From Thiodiazotropha sp040506195 (GTDB taxonomy: Bacteria > Pseudomonadota > Gammaproteobacteria > Chromatiales > Chromatiaceae): a stretch of 64,000 nucleotides of DNA. The notes below the pieces were generated by a model. The model was not told the origin of the DNA. It made no database searches and saw nothing but the letters and a program-made list of their open reading frames with translations. Made by a program: the position numbers and the translations under genes. This document shows positions 48,832 through 58,095 of the stretch, one piece after another. The stretch's first letter is position 1, and each line of letters begins with the position of its first letter. The stretch covers positions 62,001 through 126,000 of the forward strand of contig JBEVXH010000007.1 in assembly GCA_040506195.1 (NCBI GenBank). Direction: 5' to 3'.

Positions 48832-48860
48832 CTTGAAAAAAGAGCCGGCCATCCCTATCT
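48832..48860 (+). promoter_or_regulatory. Candidate sigma-32 heat-shock promoter
   Basis: CTTGAA (48832-48837), a 15-base spacer, CCCTATCT (48853-48860). This is close to the sigma-32 consensus (CTTGAAA, CCCCATNT). It precedes the two Hsp20 genes, which are typical members of that regulon. Confidence 0.6.
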
Positions 48861-48910
48861 AATAGGCAACGTAACGATTTATTGCATTTCAGTGCAAGGA
48901 GATGAGTCTA

Positions 48911-49354
48911 ATGTTGCCAAGAATACATGGCTTCGATTCAGGCCTGTTTAATGAATTCAGGCGTCTGGAACAGGAGATGGATCAGCTTTTCGGTGCAGGG
49001 TTCTGGCCGAATACAATGCGATCCGTTGCCAACGATAACTATCCGCCAATCAATGTCGGCGTAACGCGGGAACAGGTTGATCTCTATCTGTTTGCGGCCG
49101 GCGTGAATCCTGAGGAGTTGGATATCTCAATCAATGATAACCGCTTGTCCATCAAAGGCGAGCGACAGGTTGAGCGTGATGACGAACGGAAATATTTTCG
49201 AAAAGAGCGATATGACGGCGTCTTTCATAAGGTAGTCACACTGCCCGATGATGTGGATGCAGACAAGGTAGAAGCCCGCTACGACAATGGCGTTCTGCAT
49301 ATTGTCATCAAACGTCGAGAGTCATCCAAACCACGACAGATCACCGTTCAGTAA
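48911..49354 (+). CDS. Hsp20 small heat-shock chaperone 1
   Basis: ATP-independent chaperone of 147 residues with an alpha-crystallin core (VDLYLFAAGVNPEELDISINDNRLSIKGE). The DNGVLHIVIKRRES end strand is present. The AAGGAG at 48896-48901 directly abuts the ATG at 48902, so ATG 48911, nine bases further on, is the likely start. It lies 50 bases after the heat-shock promoter candidate and is followed by a paralogue. Confidence 0.9.
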   Translation: MLPRIHGFDSGLFNEFRRLEQEMDQLFGAGFWPNTMRSVANDNYPPINVGVTREQVDLYLFAAGVNPEELDISINDNRLSIKGERQVERDDERKYFRKERYDGVFHKVVTLPDDVDADKVEARYDNGVLHIVIKRRESSKPRQITVQ

Positions 49355-49373
49355 TTAGCGGGAGGTAGAGGTA

Positions 49374-49769
49374 ATGAGTACCAGTAAAGAGATAACCAAG
49401 CATGATCTTCAACCGCAACAACGGCGTGAGTTACCGCAACGCAGTATTCGGCCCAATGTGGATATCCTTGAAGATGAGACAGGCATTACCCTAAGGGCGG
49501 ATCTGCCCGGCGTAACGAAAGAGGGGTTGGATATTCAGGTAGACAACGAGACCCTGTCCATAGACGGCAAGGCGGAGATCGATATGCCTGAGGCGATGCA
49601 GGCCCTGTATGCGGACGTGCGCGCTACCCGCTACCAGCGCAGCTTCTCTTTGAGCAGTGAGTTGGATGGGGGCAAGACTGAAGCAAACCTTAAAGATGGC
49701 GTTTTGACATTACGGATTCCGAAATGTGAACAGTACCAGCCCCGTAAAATTGAGATTCGCAACGGATAA
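49374..49769 (+). CDS. Hsp20 small heat-shock chaperone 2
   Basis: Second Hsp20 paralogue, 131 residues, in the same operon 19 bases on, with a strong GGGAGG. The core reads GITLRADLPGVTKEGLDIQV and ends in DGVLTLRIPK. It lacks the C-terminal I-x-I motif in clear form. Hsp20 pairs often form mixed oligomers. Co-transcribed with the first one; a terminator follows. Confidence 0.9.
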   Translation: MSTSKEITKHDLQPQQRRELPQRSIRPNVDILEDETGITLRADLPGVTKEGLDIQVDNETLSIDGKAEIDMPEAMQALYADVRATRYQRSFSLSSELDGGKTEANLKDGVLTLRIPKCEQYQPRKIEIRNG

Positions 49770-49799
49770 GTAACCCCTCTACTTTTCATTGCGGAAGCC

Positions 49800-49830
49800 A
49801 GCCCTGGACTGTTTCAGTCCGGGGCTTTTT
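49800..49830 (+). terminator. Rho-independent terminator of the Hsp20 operon
   Basis: An 11-bp stem (AGCCCTGGACT with one G-T pairing) around a 5-base loop, then five Ts. A good intrinsic terminator. Confidence 0.85.
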
Positions 49831-50028
49831 GATTGGCCTCTGTGAAAATCGCGTACAGCTGTGAACTTATCAAGAACCACAGGCCCTAGATCGTTTTAGC
49901 GATCAGCAGCGGGTGTGAGGTGTTATAAAGGCTGGAAAGCCTGTTTTATCCGGTTATTATAATATTTGAGAGTCAGCCTGATTGTATTATAAATTATAGG
50001 GTAAACAGTGAACCGGTAGGAGATTGTC

Positions 50029-51480
50029 ATGAAGCGATATCTATCCACAATAATGCTTATTCTCTTCTGTTTGTTGTCGATGAATCTGAGTGCTCAGCAG
50101 GGAGGCATAGAGAGCCTGCGCCAGACCGGTAAGGCGTTTGCCTCAGTGGCGCAAAAAGTCTCTCCATCCGTTGTTTTCATTCAGGTCGAGACAGTCAGGG
50201 AGCGTGCGCCAAACAATGAATATTCCCCGTTTGGTTCGCCGTTTGGCGATGATCTGTTCCGGCGCTTCTTCGGCCCGCAATTTCCCGGTGCGCCGAGGCA
50301 GCAACGGAAACCGCGCAGACATCGTTCGGTGGGGCAGGGATCGGGGTTTGTATTTTCACACGACAAAGGGCTATTTTCGAACAAGGCCTATGTCATGACC
50401 AACAATCATGTCGTTGAGGGAGCGGACAGGATAACCGTCAAATTCAAGAACGGTCATGAGTTTTCCGCAGAGATCAAGGGCAGTGATCCGAAATCTGATA
50501 TCGCAGTCCTGGAGATAGTCGCTGATGACTTGCCGGCACTCCCGCTAGGTGATTCCAACAAACTCGATGTTGGAGAATGGGTGTTGGCATTCGGCAACCC
50601 ATTCGGCCTCAGCCATACAATGACTGCCGGGATCGTCAGCGCAAAAGGGCGCACAAGTCTTGGTATCAGCGATTACGAGGATTTCATCCAGACCGATGCT
50701 GCCATCAATCCCGGAAACTCGGGTGGACCCCTGGTGAACCTGGATGGAGAAGCCGTCGGTATCAATACGGCGATTTTCAGCCGTAGCGGGGGCTATATGG
50801 GCGTGGGATTCGCCATACCCATCAACATGGCCAAGGGTATTGCCAATCAACTTCTCGACAAAGGGGAGGTTACGCGTGGTTTTTTGGGCATCATGATCCA
50901 GCCCCTAACACCCGAATTGGCTGAATCTTTTGGTACGAAGTATCAAAAGGGAATTCTTGTGGCAGAGGTTTCTGAAAATTCGCCTGCGGATAGAGCCGGG
51001 CTCAAACAGGGTGATTTGATCTTCAAACTTGATGGAAAGAATGTTGGTAATGTAGGTGATTTTCGCAACCGGATCTCATTGACCTCACCCGGCAGTAAGG
51101 TGGGTTTGGAGATCATAAGAAACGGTAAACCCAAAGGCATTGAGGTGACAGTGGGCGAGCTGAGTGAGCAATCAGTAGCCGGTTCTGATACGAAGACCAC
51201 AGAGGAACTGGGACTTACGGTGCAGACCCTGGACAAAGAACTTGCGGAATCCTTTGGCACCAATACCACACTGGGTGTGGTAGTTACCAATGTCTCACCG
51301 GGTTCAATTGCGGCAATGGCCGGGATTGACGCAGGAACTGTAATTACCCAGGTCAATCGTAATCCGGTGACAAATGCCGGGGAGTTCGAGAAACGGATCA
51401 ACGAAGGGCGTAGTCAGCGTCAGGTCTTGCTCCTGGTAATGAAAGGAGGCATGTCACGCTTTGTTGTGCTTCGCTGGTGA
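50029..51480 (+). CDS. DegP/HtrA-type periplasmic serine endoprotease
   Basis: Periplasmic protease/chaperone of 483 residues with a signal peptide (MLILFCLLSMNLSAQ). The catalytic triad is His127 (NNHVV), Asp157 (SDIAVL) and Ser231 (GNSGGPL). Two PDZ domains follow (SENSPADRAGLKQGDLIF and SPGSIAAMAGIDAG), as in DegP/DegQ. A long Q-rich and basic loop between residues 75 and 100 resembles the LA loop. Its partners and target are misfolded envelope proteins. A terminator follows. Confidence 0.93.
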   Translation: MKRYLSTIMLILFCLLSMNLSAQQGGIESLRQTGKAFASVAQKVSPSVVFIQVETVRERAPNNEYSPFGSPFGDDLFRRFFGPQFPGAPRQQRKPRRHRSVGQGSGFVFSHDKGLFSNKAYVMTNNHVVEGADRITVKFKNGHEFSAEIKGSDPKSDIAVLEIVADDLPALPLGDSNKLDVGEWVLAFGNPFGLSHTMTAGIVSAKGRTSLGISDYEDFIQTDAAINPGNSGGPLVNLDGEAVGINTAIFSRSGGYMGVGFAIPINMAKGIANQLLDKGEVTRGFLGIMIQPLTPELAESFGTKYQKGILVAEVSENSPADRAGLKQGDLIFKLDGKNVGNVGDFRNRISLTSPGSKVGLEIIRNGKPKGIEVTVGELSEQSVAGSDTKTTEELGLTVQTLDKELAESFGTNTTLGVVVTNVSPGSIAAMAGIDAGTVITQVNRNPVTNAGEFEKRINEGRSQRQVLLLVMKGGMSRFVVLRW

Positions 51481-51496
51481 TCCAGTGCGATATCGG

Positions 51497-51522
51497 CCAG
51501 GCCTTTTTTAAGGCCTGGTTTT
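51497..51522 (+). terminator. Rho-independent terminator after the HtrA gene
   Basis: CCAGGCCTT-TTTT-AAGGCCTGG, a perfect 9-bp stem followed by TTTT. GATATC flanks both sides, extending the symmetry. Confidence 0.85.
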
Positions 51523-51717
51523 GATATCATTACCGGGAATATTTTTCCTACAATAAATTATCAAACGGGCATCCTTTTTCGGAATGAAATTCTGAAAGCG
51601 TCGAAATGGTTTACAGGTCATTTATTCAACCATAGCCAACCTTCTGATTTATATAGCATGGCATAATTACTGCTTAAGTCTGATATGTGCGGTTCAATAG
51701 AGTGCAGGCGGTAAATT

Positions 51718-52035
51718 GTGAACGGTTTAGAATCTTTTTCTCTTTCCAGAAAGAAAAACTGCGAATACTATATTCAGAAGATTGCAGAACATACTCCGCC
51801 TGTAACTGAGAGTGATGAGCGCATGATTCGAATATATCAGCGTATACTCATCAGGGATCGTTCCCTGCTCTACAACCTGGATCTGCTCAAGATGATAGAC
51901 ACTCTACGTAAGGACTCTATAGTAGGAGTCGATCAAGATGGCACGCCATCCAATCTGTCTGAATCTCCAGCCTCGTTGAATCCAGACGAGTTCAGAGCGC
52001 TGCTTGATGAAACACAGAGCACCCTGAATAGTTAG
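51718..52035 (+). CDS. Small orphan protein, unknown
   Basis: Predicted 105-residue soluble protein from GTG 51718, with AGGCGG six bases upstream. Charged helices (SDERMIRIYQRILIRDRSLL) suggest a helical bundle. There is no signal peptide or membrane segment. I recognise no family. It ends in a TAG overlapped by copy 2 of the 19-bp repeat. It sits alone between HtrA and the convergent lipoprotein. Confidence 0.5.
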   Translation: MNGLESFSLSRKKNCEYYIQKIAEHTPPVTESDERMIRIYQRILIRDRSLLYNLDLLKMIDTLRKDSIVGVDQDGTPSNLSESPASLNPDEFRALLDETQSTLNS

Positions 52036-52050
52036 TGTTAACAGGCCCTA
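52032..52050 (+). repeat. 19-bp intergenic repeat copy 2
   Basis: Identical to 42289-42307 and, like it, overlapping the stop codon of a gene. It is followed by a second partial GGCCCTAA. Confidence 0.6.
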
Positions 52051-52067
52051 ACTGGCCCTAAGGGTTT

Positions 52068-53231
52068 TCATCGTGCTTGGTGCGATGTGAAACTGCTGCA
52101 CTTTCGTTTCAGGCCTTTCTCCAGATATGTAATGAGTAACTTCATCAGTGCCACGGTTTTTTGATCTATCCTTGGATCCTCCGCAAAAAAGTGATCACTG
52201 CCCATTGCAACAATTGTCAGGCTGTTCGGTGCAATTGCATCAGTTAAAAGCGTTAAACCATCGTTTGGCCCTTCATATCTCAGTATTGGATAGTTTTCGC
52301 CGGAGTATCGACTGATTTGTCCAGAGAGGGGGATGCCTATGTAGTTGATGACTAAAATATCAGAATCTATTTGTAGGCGAGCATATCGTTTTCTGCTTTG
52401 TTTGGTACCCATGCTCAATATTGCCTCTTTGTCCCAGCCTTTGTGCCAAGTGGCCAAAGTCAATAACCAGTGCCGGTACCACGTTTGATAGTGATCAACA
52501 ATCGGGCTGCCCTGAAGAATGCCGCCCAGATTGAGCCAGGCTACGATGTCGCCTTGCTTTTGTTCGGAAAACCGGTTACTGAGCGCCAGATGAATCGCCG
52601 GTCCGGCAGAACTTGCACCAACCAGAATTATTTTTTTGTTGGAGAGGATATGCCTTGAGATATCCGCTGCCAGTGCCGCTGCATTCTCTTCAACGCCTCC
52701 GGTAGGCGGTAAATTGACAAAATAGTTTTCAAGACCGAACTCATCGGCTAGTTCGCGAGGTCTTGCAAAATCCGATCCGGTGATATGCCCGGTTTCCACG
52801 TAGTCCCATCCTGGTACGAACAGCACTCTATATGAAGCGATCTCCGCGTTGACTGTCATCTCTGTGTTGAGGTAGCGGGAGAAGGCCCGATTGATCTCTG
52901 TATTGCATTTATTGCTCAAAAGACGATTCGCTAGGAATAGTGCTGCAAAATCGACCGAATATTCATGAGAGATTATCTTCAGCTCTTCTCGTGATGGAAT
53001 GGATTGCCCATTCTGGATATAAAGCGCAGAAATCTTTTTAGCCATCTCCGTGTTGTCATTATTTTCAGCAAGATAATTTTCAAGATAGTAACGTGCTATC
53101 TCGGAATCCACAGTGGTTTTAACAGGCTCCCCGAAAAACTCCCCATGTGCGGGTATCCTTGGAATGGAGCTGCAGGCTCCAAGGAATATGCATGCTAACA
53201 GGGCAGGTATTTTAATCAGGCTTTCAGTCAT
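52068..53231 (-). CDS. Alpha/beta-hydrolase-like lipoprotein
   Basis: Exported lipoprotein of 387 residues with lipobox LGAC (IPALLACIFLGACSS). The middle contains a hydrolase core (YRVLFVPGWDYVETGH, then VGASSAGPAIHLALS). The nucleophile elbow reads ASSAG, an A-x-S-x-G variant rather than G-x-S-x-G. A late GSDHFFAEDPRI supplies a possible catalytic His. It may be a lipase, esterase or depolymerase at the outer membrane; the substrate is unknown. Confidence 0.7.
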   Translation of the reverse strand: MTESLIKIPALLACIFLGACSSIPRIPAHGEFFGEPVKTTVDSEIARYYLENYLAENNDNTEMAKKISALYIQNGQSIPSREELKIISHEYSVDFAALFLANRLLSNKCNTEINRAFSRYLNTEMTVNAEIASYRVLFVPGWDYVETGHITGSDFARPRELADEFGLENYFVNLPPTGGVEENAAALAADISRHILSNKKIILVGASSAGPAIHLALSNRFSEQKQGDIVAWLNLGGILQGSPIVDHYQTWYRHWLLTLATWHKGWDKEAILSMGTKQSRKRYARLQIDSDILVINYIGIPLSGQISRYSGENYPILRYEGPNDGLTLLTDAIAPNSLTIVAMGSDHFFAEDPRIDQKTVALMKLLITYLEKGLKRKCSSFTSHQAR

Positions 53232-53553
53232 TGCAGAGTATGATCAGCCGGGCTTATGTGATGCGAGAAAGGTTCCTTGTCTCATTGGCTATAGAGTTAT
53301 AATAGTAATGAAATAAAATATTGAATCACGGGAAGTTTCACCAATATAGCTGCTGATTCATTGAACTGTACGGACATTCGGAATCGTCTGACTCAAGAAG
53401 GCACAGTAAATGACAGTGATCTCCCCTGATTTTTAGATGCCTATTAGCCTACAGTTCTTGTTACAGAACAAATTGATTTGTACTAGTGTCGCATATGAAT
53501 GTAGAAATAACAGGATTGGTAATTTGTCTGTCATGATGGGCTTAGATTAAATA
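53232..53553. other. Divergent gap, lipoprotein / GGDEF-EAL gene
   Basis: About 320 AT-rich bases. I see no gene, clear promoter or structured RNA in it. Confidence 0.3.
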
Positions 53554-55803
53554 ATGCCGTGTGATAACAGTCGGTTAAAGCGCCAACTTACTGCTGAACA
53601 TGAACTGTTTCTCCGTGAAGAGCGCCTTACTCTGGCCTTGAAAGGGGCAAATGACGGTTTGTGGGACTGGAATCTGGAGACAGATGAGGTCTATTACTCT
53701 CACCAATGGAAAGGCATGCTCGGTTATGAGGAGGACGAGCTTGAACATCATCTGGATACATGGGCAAGTCTGGTTCACCCGGATGATAAGGAGAGGGTCT
53801 TAAAAACGGTTGAAGATCATCTGTCCGGAAACGCAGATTCATTTGAAGTTGAAATGCGTATGCGACACAAGGATGGTCATGAGGTCGTGGTATTGTCCCG
53901 CGCATTTCTCGTTAATCGTGCATCTGACGGTAAGGCGATAAGATTGGTGGGGACCCATGTCGATATCACGGAGCGCAAAAAGACCGAATCATACTTAGCA
54001 AAAAATGCTGAAATCCTGGAGTTGATTGCAACAGGGGAACCAGCAACGGTGATTTATGACCAGATAGCGTTGATGTATGAGGGGCGCCATCCCGGCATGC
54101 GCTGCTCCATGCTTGAACTGGAGGATGGAAAACTCCTGCATGGCGGAGCACCGAGCCTGCCTAAGGCGTATTGCGATGCAGTGCATGGCCTGGAGTACGG
54201 ACCCAACGTCGGGTCATGCGGCACTTCCACCTATACCGGTCATCGTGTACTTGTGGAGAATATTGAAACGGACCCAAAGTGGGCAAAAATCAAACATATT
54301 GCACTGCCGCACGGCATGCGATGCTGCTGGTCTGAGCCCATCAAAAATTCTTCGGGAAAGGTGCTGGGCGCTTTTGGTATGTATTACAATAATCCCGCGC
54401 TGCCCAATGATGAGGAATTGGATGATCTGAAATCCGCGGCCCGGCTCGCTGGAATCGTCATGGAGCGCGATCAAGCCCAGAAACGCATCCGCGAATTAGC
54501 CTATAAAGATGAGCTGACCGGGCTTGCCAGTCGTGTGCGCTTTTATCAGCAGCTTGAAGAATCGATAAAATCATCCGACCGCAGTGGCCGGCGTTTCGCG
54601 CTTCTGTATGTCGACCTGGATGATTTCAAAGGTGTGAATGACAGTCTTGGGCATGATGCGGGTGATCTGTTGCTCAAAGATATCGCCAAGTATCTGAAGA
54701 GTGTCAGCCGGGAGATTGATTTCGTGGCACGTCTCAGCGGTGATGAATTCTGCATCATCGTGAAAGACGTGGACGATGACTATGCAGCTGCACATGTGGC
54801 TCAACGTTGTCTGGATATGATTTCGGAGCCGATTGAACTGTCCGCCAGAAAATTCACCCCAAGCTGCAGTATTGGTATCGCCCACTACCCTGATGATGGT
54901 GGGAATCTGTCTACCATGCTGAAAGCCGCTGATACCTCACTCTACTCTGCCAAGGAGCATGGGAAAAATCAGTATGCTTTCTATAAGCCAGAACTCACCC
55001 ACAAAGCTGAACACCGTTTCCGGGTGGAACAAGCCCTGAGAGAGGCGGTGGAAAAGCAGCAACTGTCACTTGTCTATCAGCCACAGATCCTGATGCATAC
55101 CGGTGAAATAATCGGTGTCGAGGCATTGTCACGCTGGAATCACCCACAGCTGGGACAGGTTCCTCCAGCAGAGTTCATAGCCACGGCTGAAAGAATCGGT
55201 ATGATCAAACCGCTCACTGAGTGGGTATTGCGAACAACATGTAATCATGCCGTTGCGTGCAGAAAGGCTGGCCTGCCTGCAGTCAGGATGGCAGTGAACA
55301 TATCACCAAGCCATTTTCTCGATAAGGACTTTGTTTCTCTCATCAATCGCGTCATTGAAGAGACAGGGATGAATCCGACTGAACTGGAACTGGAAGTAAC
55401 AGAAAATGTTGTCCAGACAAATCCGGAAAACCTTACTGTATTTCGAGAATTGAAAGACCTTGGCGTGTTGATAGCGATCGACGATTTTGGAGTGGGTTAT
55501 TCATCGTTTGCATCGCTAAAACATCTAACAGCTGATTGCTTGAAAATAGACAGGCACTTTGTCAATGACATGCTATCCGATAATGAAACAAAGCTTCTGA
55601 TCGCATCTATGATCGATTTAGGCCATAAGTTGCAGCACAGAATCATTGCCGAGGGAGTCGAGAACGCCGATCAGTTTGATGTGCTGAACAACCTGGGATG
55701 TGACACCGCACAAGGTTACTTATTCAGCAAACCTGTCGACGCTGATGAGATTAGGAAAATATTAAAAAGAAATATTGATCATGGAAGAAGCATGTGGTCG
55801 TAA
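53554..55803 (+). CDS. PAS-GAF-GGDEF-EAL c-di-GMP signalling protein
   Basis: Cytosolic protein of 749 residues with no membrane segment. PAS (25-143), GAF (150-305, with GPNVGSCGTSTYTG), GGDEF (310-475, SGDEF at 395-399) and EAL (488-740, GVEAL and DDFGVGYSS) are in order. The SGDEF variant is usually compatible with cyclase activity, but both catalytic activities are uncertain without testing. The GGDEF-EAL part is strikingly like the C-terminus of the giant sensor at 37424, so they are probably paralogues. It has no clear operon partner. Confidence 0.93.
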   Translation: MPCDNSRLKRQLTAEHELFLREERLTLALKGANDGLWDWNLETDEVYYSHQWKGMLGYEEDELEHHLDTWASLVHPDDKERVLKTVEDHLSGNADSFEVEMRMRHKDGHEVVVLSRAFLVNRASDGKAIRLVGTHVDITERKKTESYLAKNAEILELIATGEPATVIYDQIALMYEGRHPGMRCSMLELEDGKLLHGGAPSLPKAYCDAVHGLEYGPNVGSCGTSTYTGHRVLVENIETDPKWAKIKHIALPHGMRCCWSEPIKNSSGKVLGAFGMYYNNPALPNDEELDDLKSAARLAGIVMERDQAQKRIRELAYKDELTGLASRVRFYQQLEESIKSSDRSGRRFALLYVDLDDFKGVNDSLGHDAGDLLLKDIAKYLKSVSREIDFVARLSGDEFCIIVKDVDDDYAAAHVAQRCLDMISEPIELSARKFTPSCSIGIAHYPDDGGNLSTMLKAADTSLYSAKEHGKNQYAFYKPELTHKAEHRFRVEQALREAVEKQQLSLVYQPQILMHTGEIIGVEALSRWNHPQLGQVPPAEFIATAERIGMIKPLTEWVLRTTCNHAVACRKAGLPAVRMAVNISPSHFLDKDFVSLINRVIEETGMNPTELELEVTENVVQTNPENLTVFRELKDLGVLIAIDDFGVGYSSFASLKHLTADCLKIDRHFVNDMLSDNETKLLIASMIDLGHKLQHRIIAEGVENADQFDVLNNLGCDTAQGYLFSKPVDADEIRKILKRNIDHGRSMWS

Positions 55804-56229
55804 CGCATCAATCAGAGCGATTTAGTGTCATAACTCCCAAATATTCTAAAGTGGTGCTACTTGCAGCGCATCTTTGGCAGGACTACTCAATATCGAACAG
55901 CTGAAAGCAGACACTAGACTTCCCGGCAGTAAAGTCCTTTGAGTGACCGGACGGGCAAATCGCATATTAGAATTAGAAATATATGAATCCCCAATACCTA
56001 ACATTTGGATTGCTTGAGGTGTCCGTTTCAAGTCCCGTATACAGTCTGCAAATGACATCTTTCAGCGAAAATGCGTAGTCACCCAACTCATTGATTATAT
56101 ACAAAAAATGATCTTTAATATTGATATATTCCCGATGTGTGATAAGCGTCCTTAAAGGATGCTGGATAGTGGTCGCTAGACAATCGAGGTAAAAGAATAT
56201 CCAGCCAATACATCATGGAGGATTTGCAA
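55804..56229. other. Gap before the chemoreceptor
   Basis: 426 bases. A minus-strand frame of 70 codons (56058-55846) is open but has no supporting ribosome-binding site or recognisable family. Nothing else is clear. Confidence 0.3.
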
Positions 56230-58095
56230 ATGTCTATTAAACAACAATTTTTTCTACTGATCAGCATAGTTGTCATCAGTATGATTGTTCAGATAGGCCT
56301 TGACCGCTACATAACCAATACACTTTTAGAGCTTGAGCAGGAAAAAACACTTCTGGCCCGGATAGAAGCCGGGATGCTGATGTTGCGTCGCAATGAAAAG
56401 GATTTCCTCATGCGCAAAGACCTCAAATATCTAGATAAATTTGAGAGTAACCACAAGCTTCTCCAGCAAAAGGTCCTAAGGTTATCTGAAAAACTCGAAA
56501 GCTCCGATATTGAAAATGAGGATGCCATAGAGGTAGGAACGATCCTTGAGCAATATAGTGTCAAGTTTCGTGCACTGGTGTCTGTACAGCAGGAGATCGG
56601 ACTGCACCATAAAGATGGGCTCTATGGCAGCCTGCGAAATGCTGTTCATGGCATAGAAAAGCTTGTGAAAGAACAACGCGAGTACCAATTGCTTAGCGAC
56701 ATGCTGATGCTTCGCAGAAACGAAAAGGATTTCATGCTGAGGGATGATCTTAAATATGAAGCCAAGTACAACAAGAACATCGCCGCGTTTGAACAGACAC
56801 TGGCGGCAAGTACGATACCCGTTGAGGTAAAAGACGGGATCTCCCAGGCGCTGAAAAAATATAAGACCGATTTTTTATCCCTTGTTGACGGATATAAGCA
56901 CAAGGGCTTAAGTCCCAAGGAGGGTATTCGCGGTCAATTGCGTGCAACAGTACATCATACGGAAACGCTGATAAAGACACTCGTTGAACAGGTAAATACA
57001 GAAATTGCAGCCCACAAAAAGCAAGCCAATATCCTCAAGATCGGCAGTAGCCTGTTACTGGTACTTGTTTTAGTCGGTCTATTGCTTTGGCTATCCGGCT
57101 TTATTCGACATCCTATTCAGCTGTTTACCGATACGCTTAAACAGGCGGCGCAAAACCGTGATCTTACATTGCGGGCAAATATTAAGAACAAAGGTGAGAT
57201 AAGTGAAATGGCATACTCCTTTAACGGCATGATGGATGAATTCCAGAAATTGCTGAACAAGGTAACCGAGTCCGCCCATGCTGTAACGGAAGCCTCGCAT
57301 CAGATTACGCAGGTAGCGTCCAACACCTCTTCCGGCATGCAGCAGCAACGGACAGAAAGTGACCAGGTGGCGACGGCAATGAATGAAATGGCAGCTACCG
57401 TGCAGGAAGTTGCACAAAGCGCCGCACGGGCTGCGGATACATCCAGTGCGGCCGATCAGGAGGCCAGTGCGGGTTCTGCCGAGGTGAAAAAATCAATTAA
57501 AGGTATACAGGAACTGGCAAATCAGATCGAGGATGTGGCAATCACGATCAAGGAACTTGAACAGCAAAGCGGGAATATCGATACAGTTTTGAGCGTCATA
57601 ACGGGCATTGCGGAGCAGACAAATCTATTGGCTTTGAATGCGGCAATTGAAGCCGCACGTGCAGGTGAGCAGGGCCGAGGATTTGCTGTTGTGGCGGATG
57701 AGGTGCGTACCCTGGCGCAGCGAAGCCAGGATGCTACCGAAGAGATCAAAAACATTATTGAAAAGCTTCAAACCAAGTCGCAGGACGCCGTTGCGGCAAT
57801 GGAAGCGGGAAGCAATCAGGTTCTCGTTACCGTGAAACAGGCTCAGCAGGGAGGCGCCTCATTGCAGGCCATATCCGAATCAATCGCAACCATCCGGGAT
57901 ATGAACACACAGATTGCAACAGCATCCGAACAGCAATCGGCGGTAGCCGATGAAATAAACCAGAGCATAGTGCGTATTGCCCAGGTATCGGATGAAAGTG
58001 CGACCGGCACGGAACAACTGGATCGTACAAGCATTGAACTGGCCGGACTGGCCAATCAGCTACAAGAGAATATTTCACATTTTAAAGTAACCTGA
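56230..58095 (+). CDS. Methyl-accepting chemotaxis protein with helical-bundle sensor
   Basis: Inner-membrane chemoreceptor of 621 residues. TM helices at the start (FFLLISIVVISMIVQIG) and near residue 275 (ILKIGSSLLLVLVLVGLLLW) flank a periplasmic all-helical sensor. Two copies of MLMLRRNEKDF in it suggest a duplicated bundle (HBM-like). A HAMP region and the signalling domain follow, with the hairpin tip EQTNLLALNAAIEAARAGEQ. No C-terminal pentapeptide tether is present. ATG 56230 sits behind GGAGG; the earlier ATG at 56215 overlaps that site. Confidence 0.93.
   Translation: MSIKQQFFLLISIVVISMIVQIGLDRYITNTLLELEQEKTLLARIEAGMLMLRRNEKDFLMRKDLKYLDKFESNHKLLQQKVLRLSEKLESSDIENEDAIEVGTILEQYSVKFRALVSVQQEIGLHHKDGLYGSLRNAVHGIEKLVKEQREYQLLSDMLMLRRNEKDFMLRDDLKYEAKYNKNIAAFEQTLAASTIPVEVKDGISQALKKYKTDFLSLVDGYKHKGLSPKEGIRGQLRATVHHTETLIKTLVEQVNTEIAAHKKQANILKIGSSLLLVLVLVGLLLWLSGFIRHPIQLFTDTLKQAAQNRDLTLRANIKNKGEISEMAYSFNGMMDEFQKLLNKVTESAHAVTEASHQITQVASNTSSGMQQQRTESDQVATAMNEMAATVQEVAQSAARAADTSSAADQEASAGSAEVKKSIKGIQELANQIEDVAITIKELEQQSGNIDTVLSVITGIAEQTNLLALNAAIEAARAGEQGRGFAVVADEVRTLAQRSQDATEEIKNIIEKLQTKSQDAVAAMEAGSNQVLVTVKQAQQGGASLQAISESIATIRDMNTQIATASEQQSAVADEINQSIVRIAQVSDESATGTEQLDRTSIELAGLANQLQENISHFKVT

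Noticed and set aside
49855..49890. Sigma-E promoter for the HtrA gene near GAACTT
   Set aside because: Spacer and -10 region do not match the sigma-E consensus.
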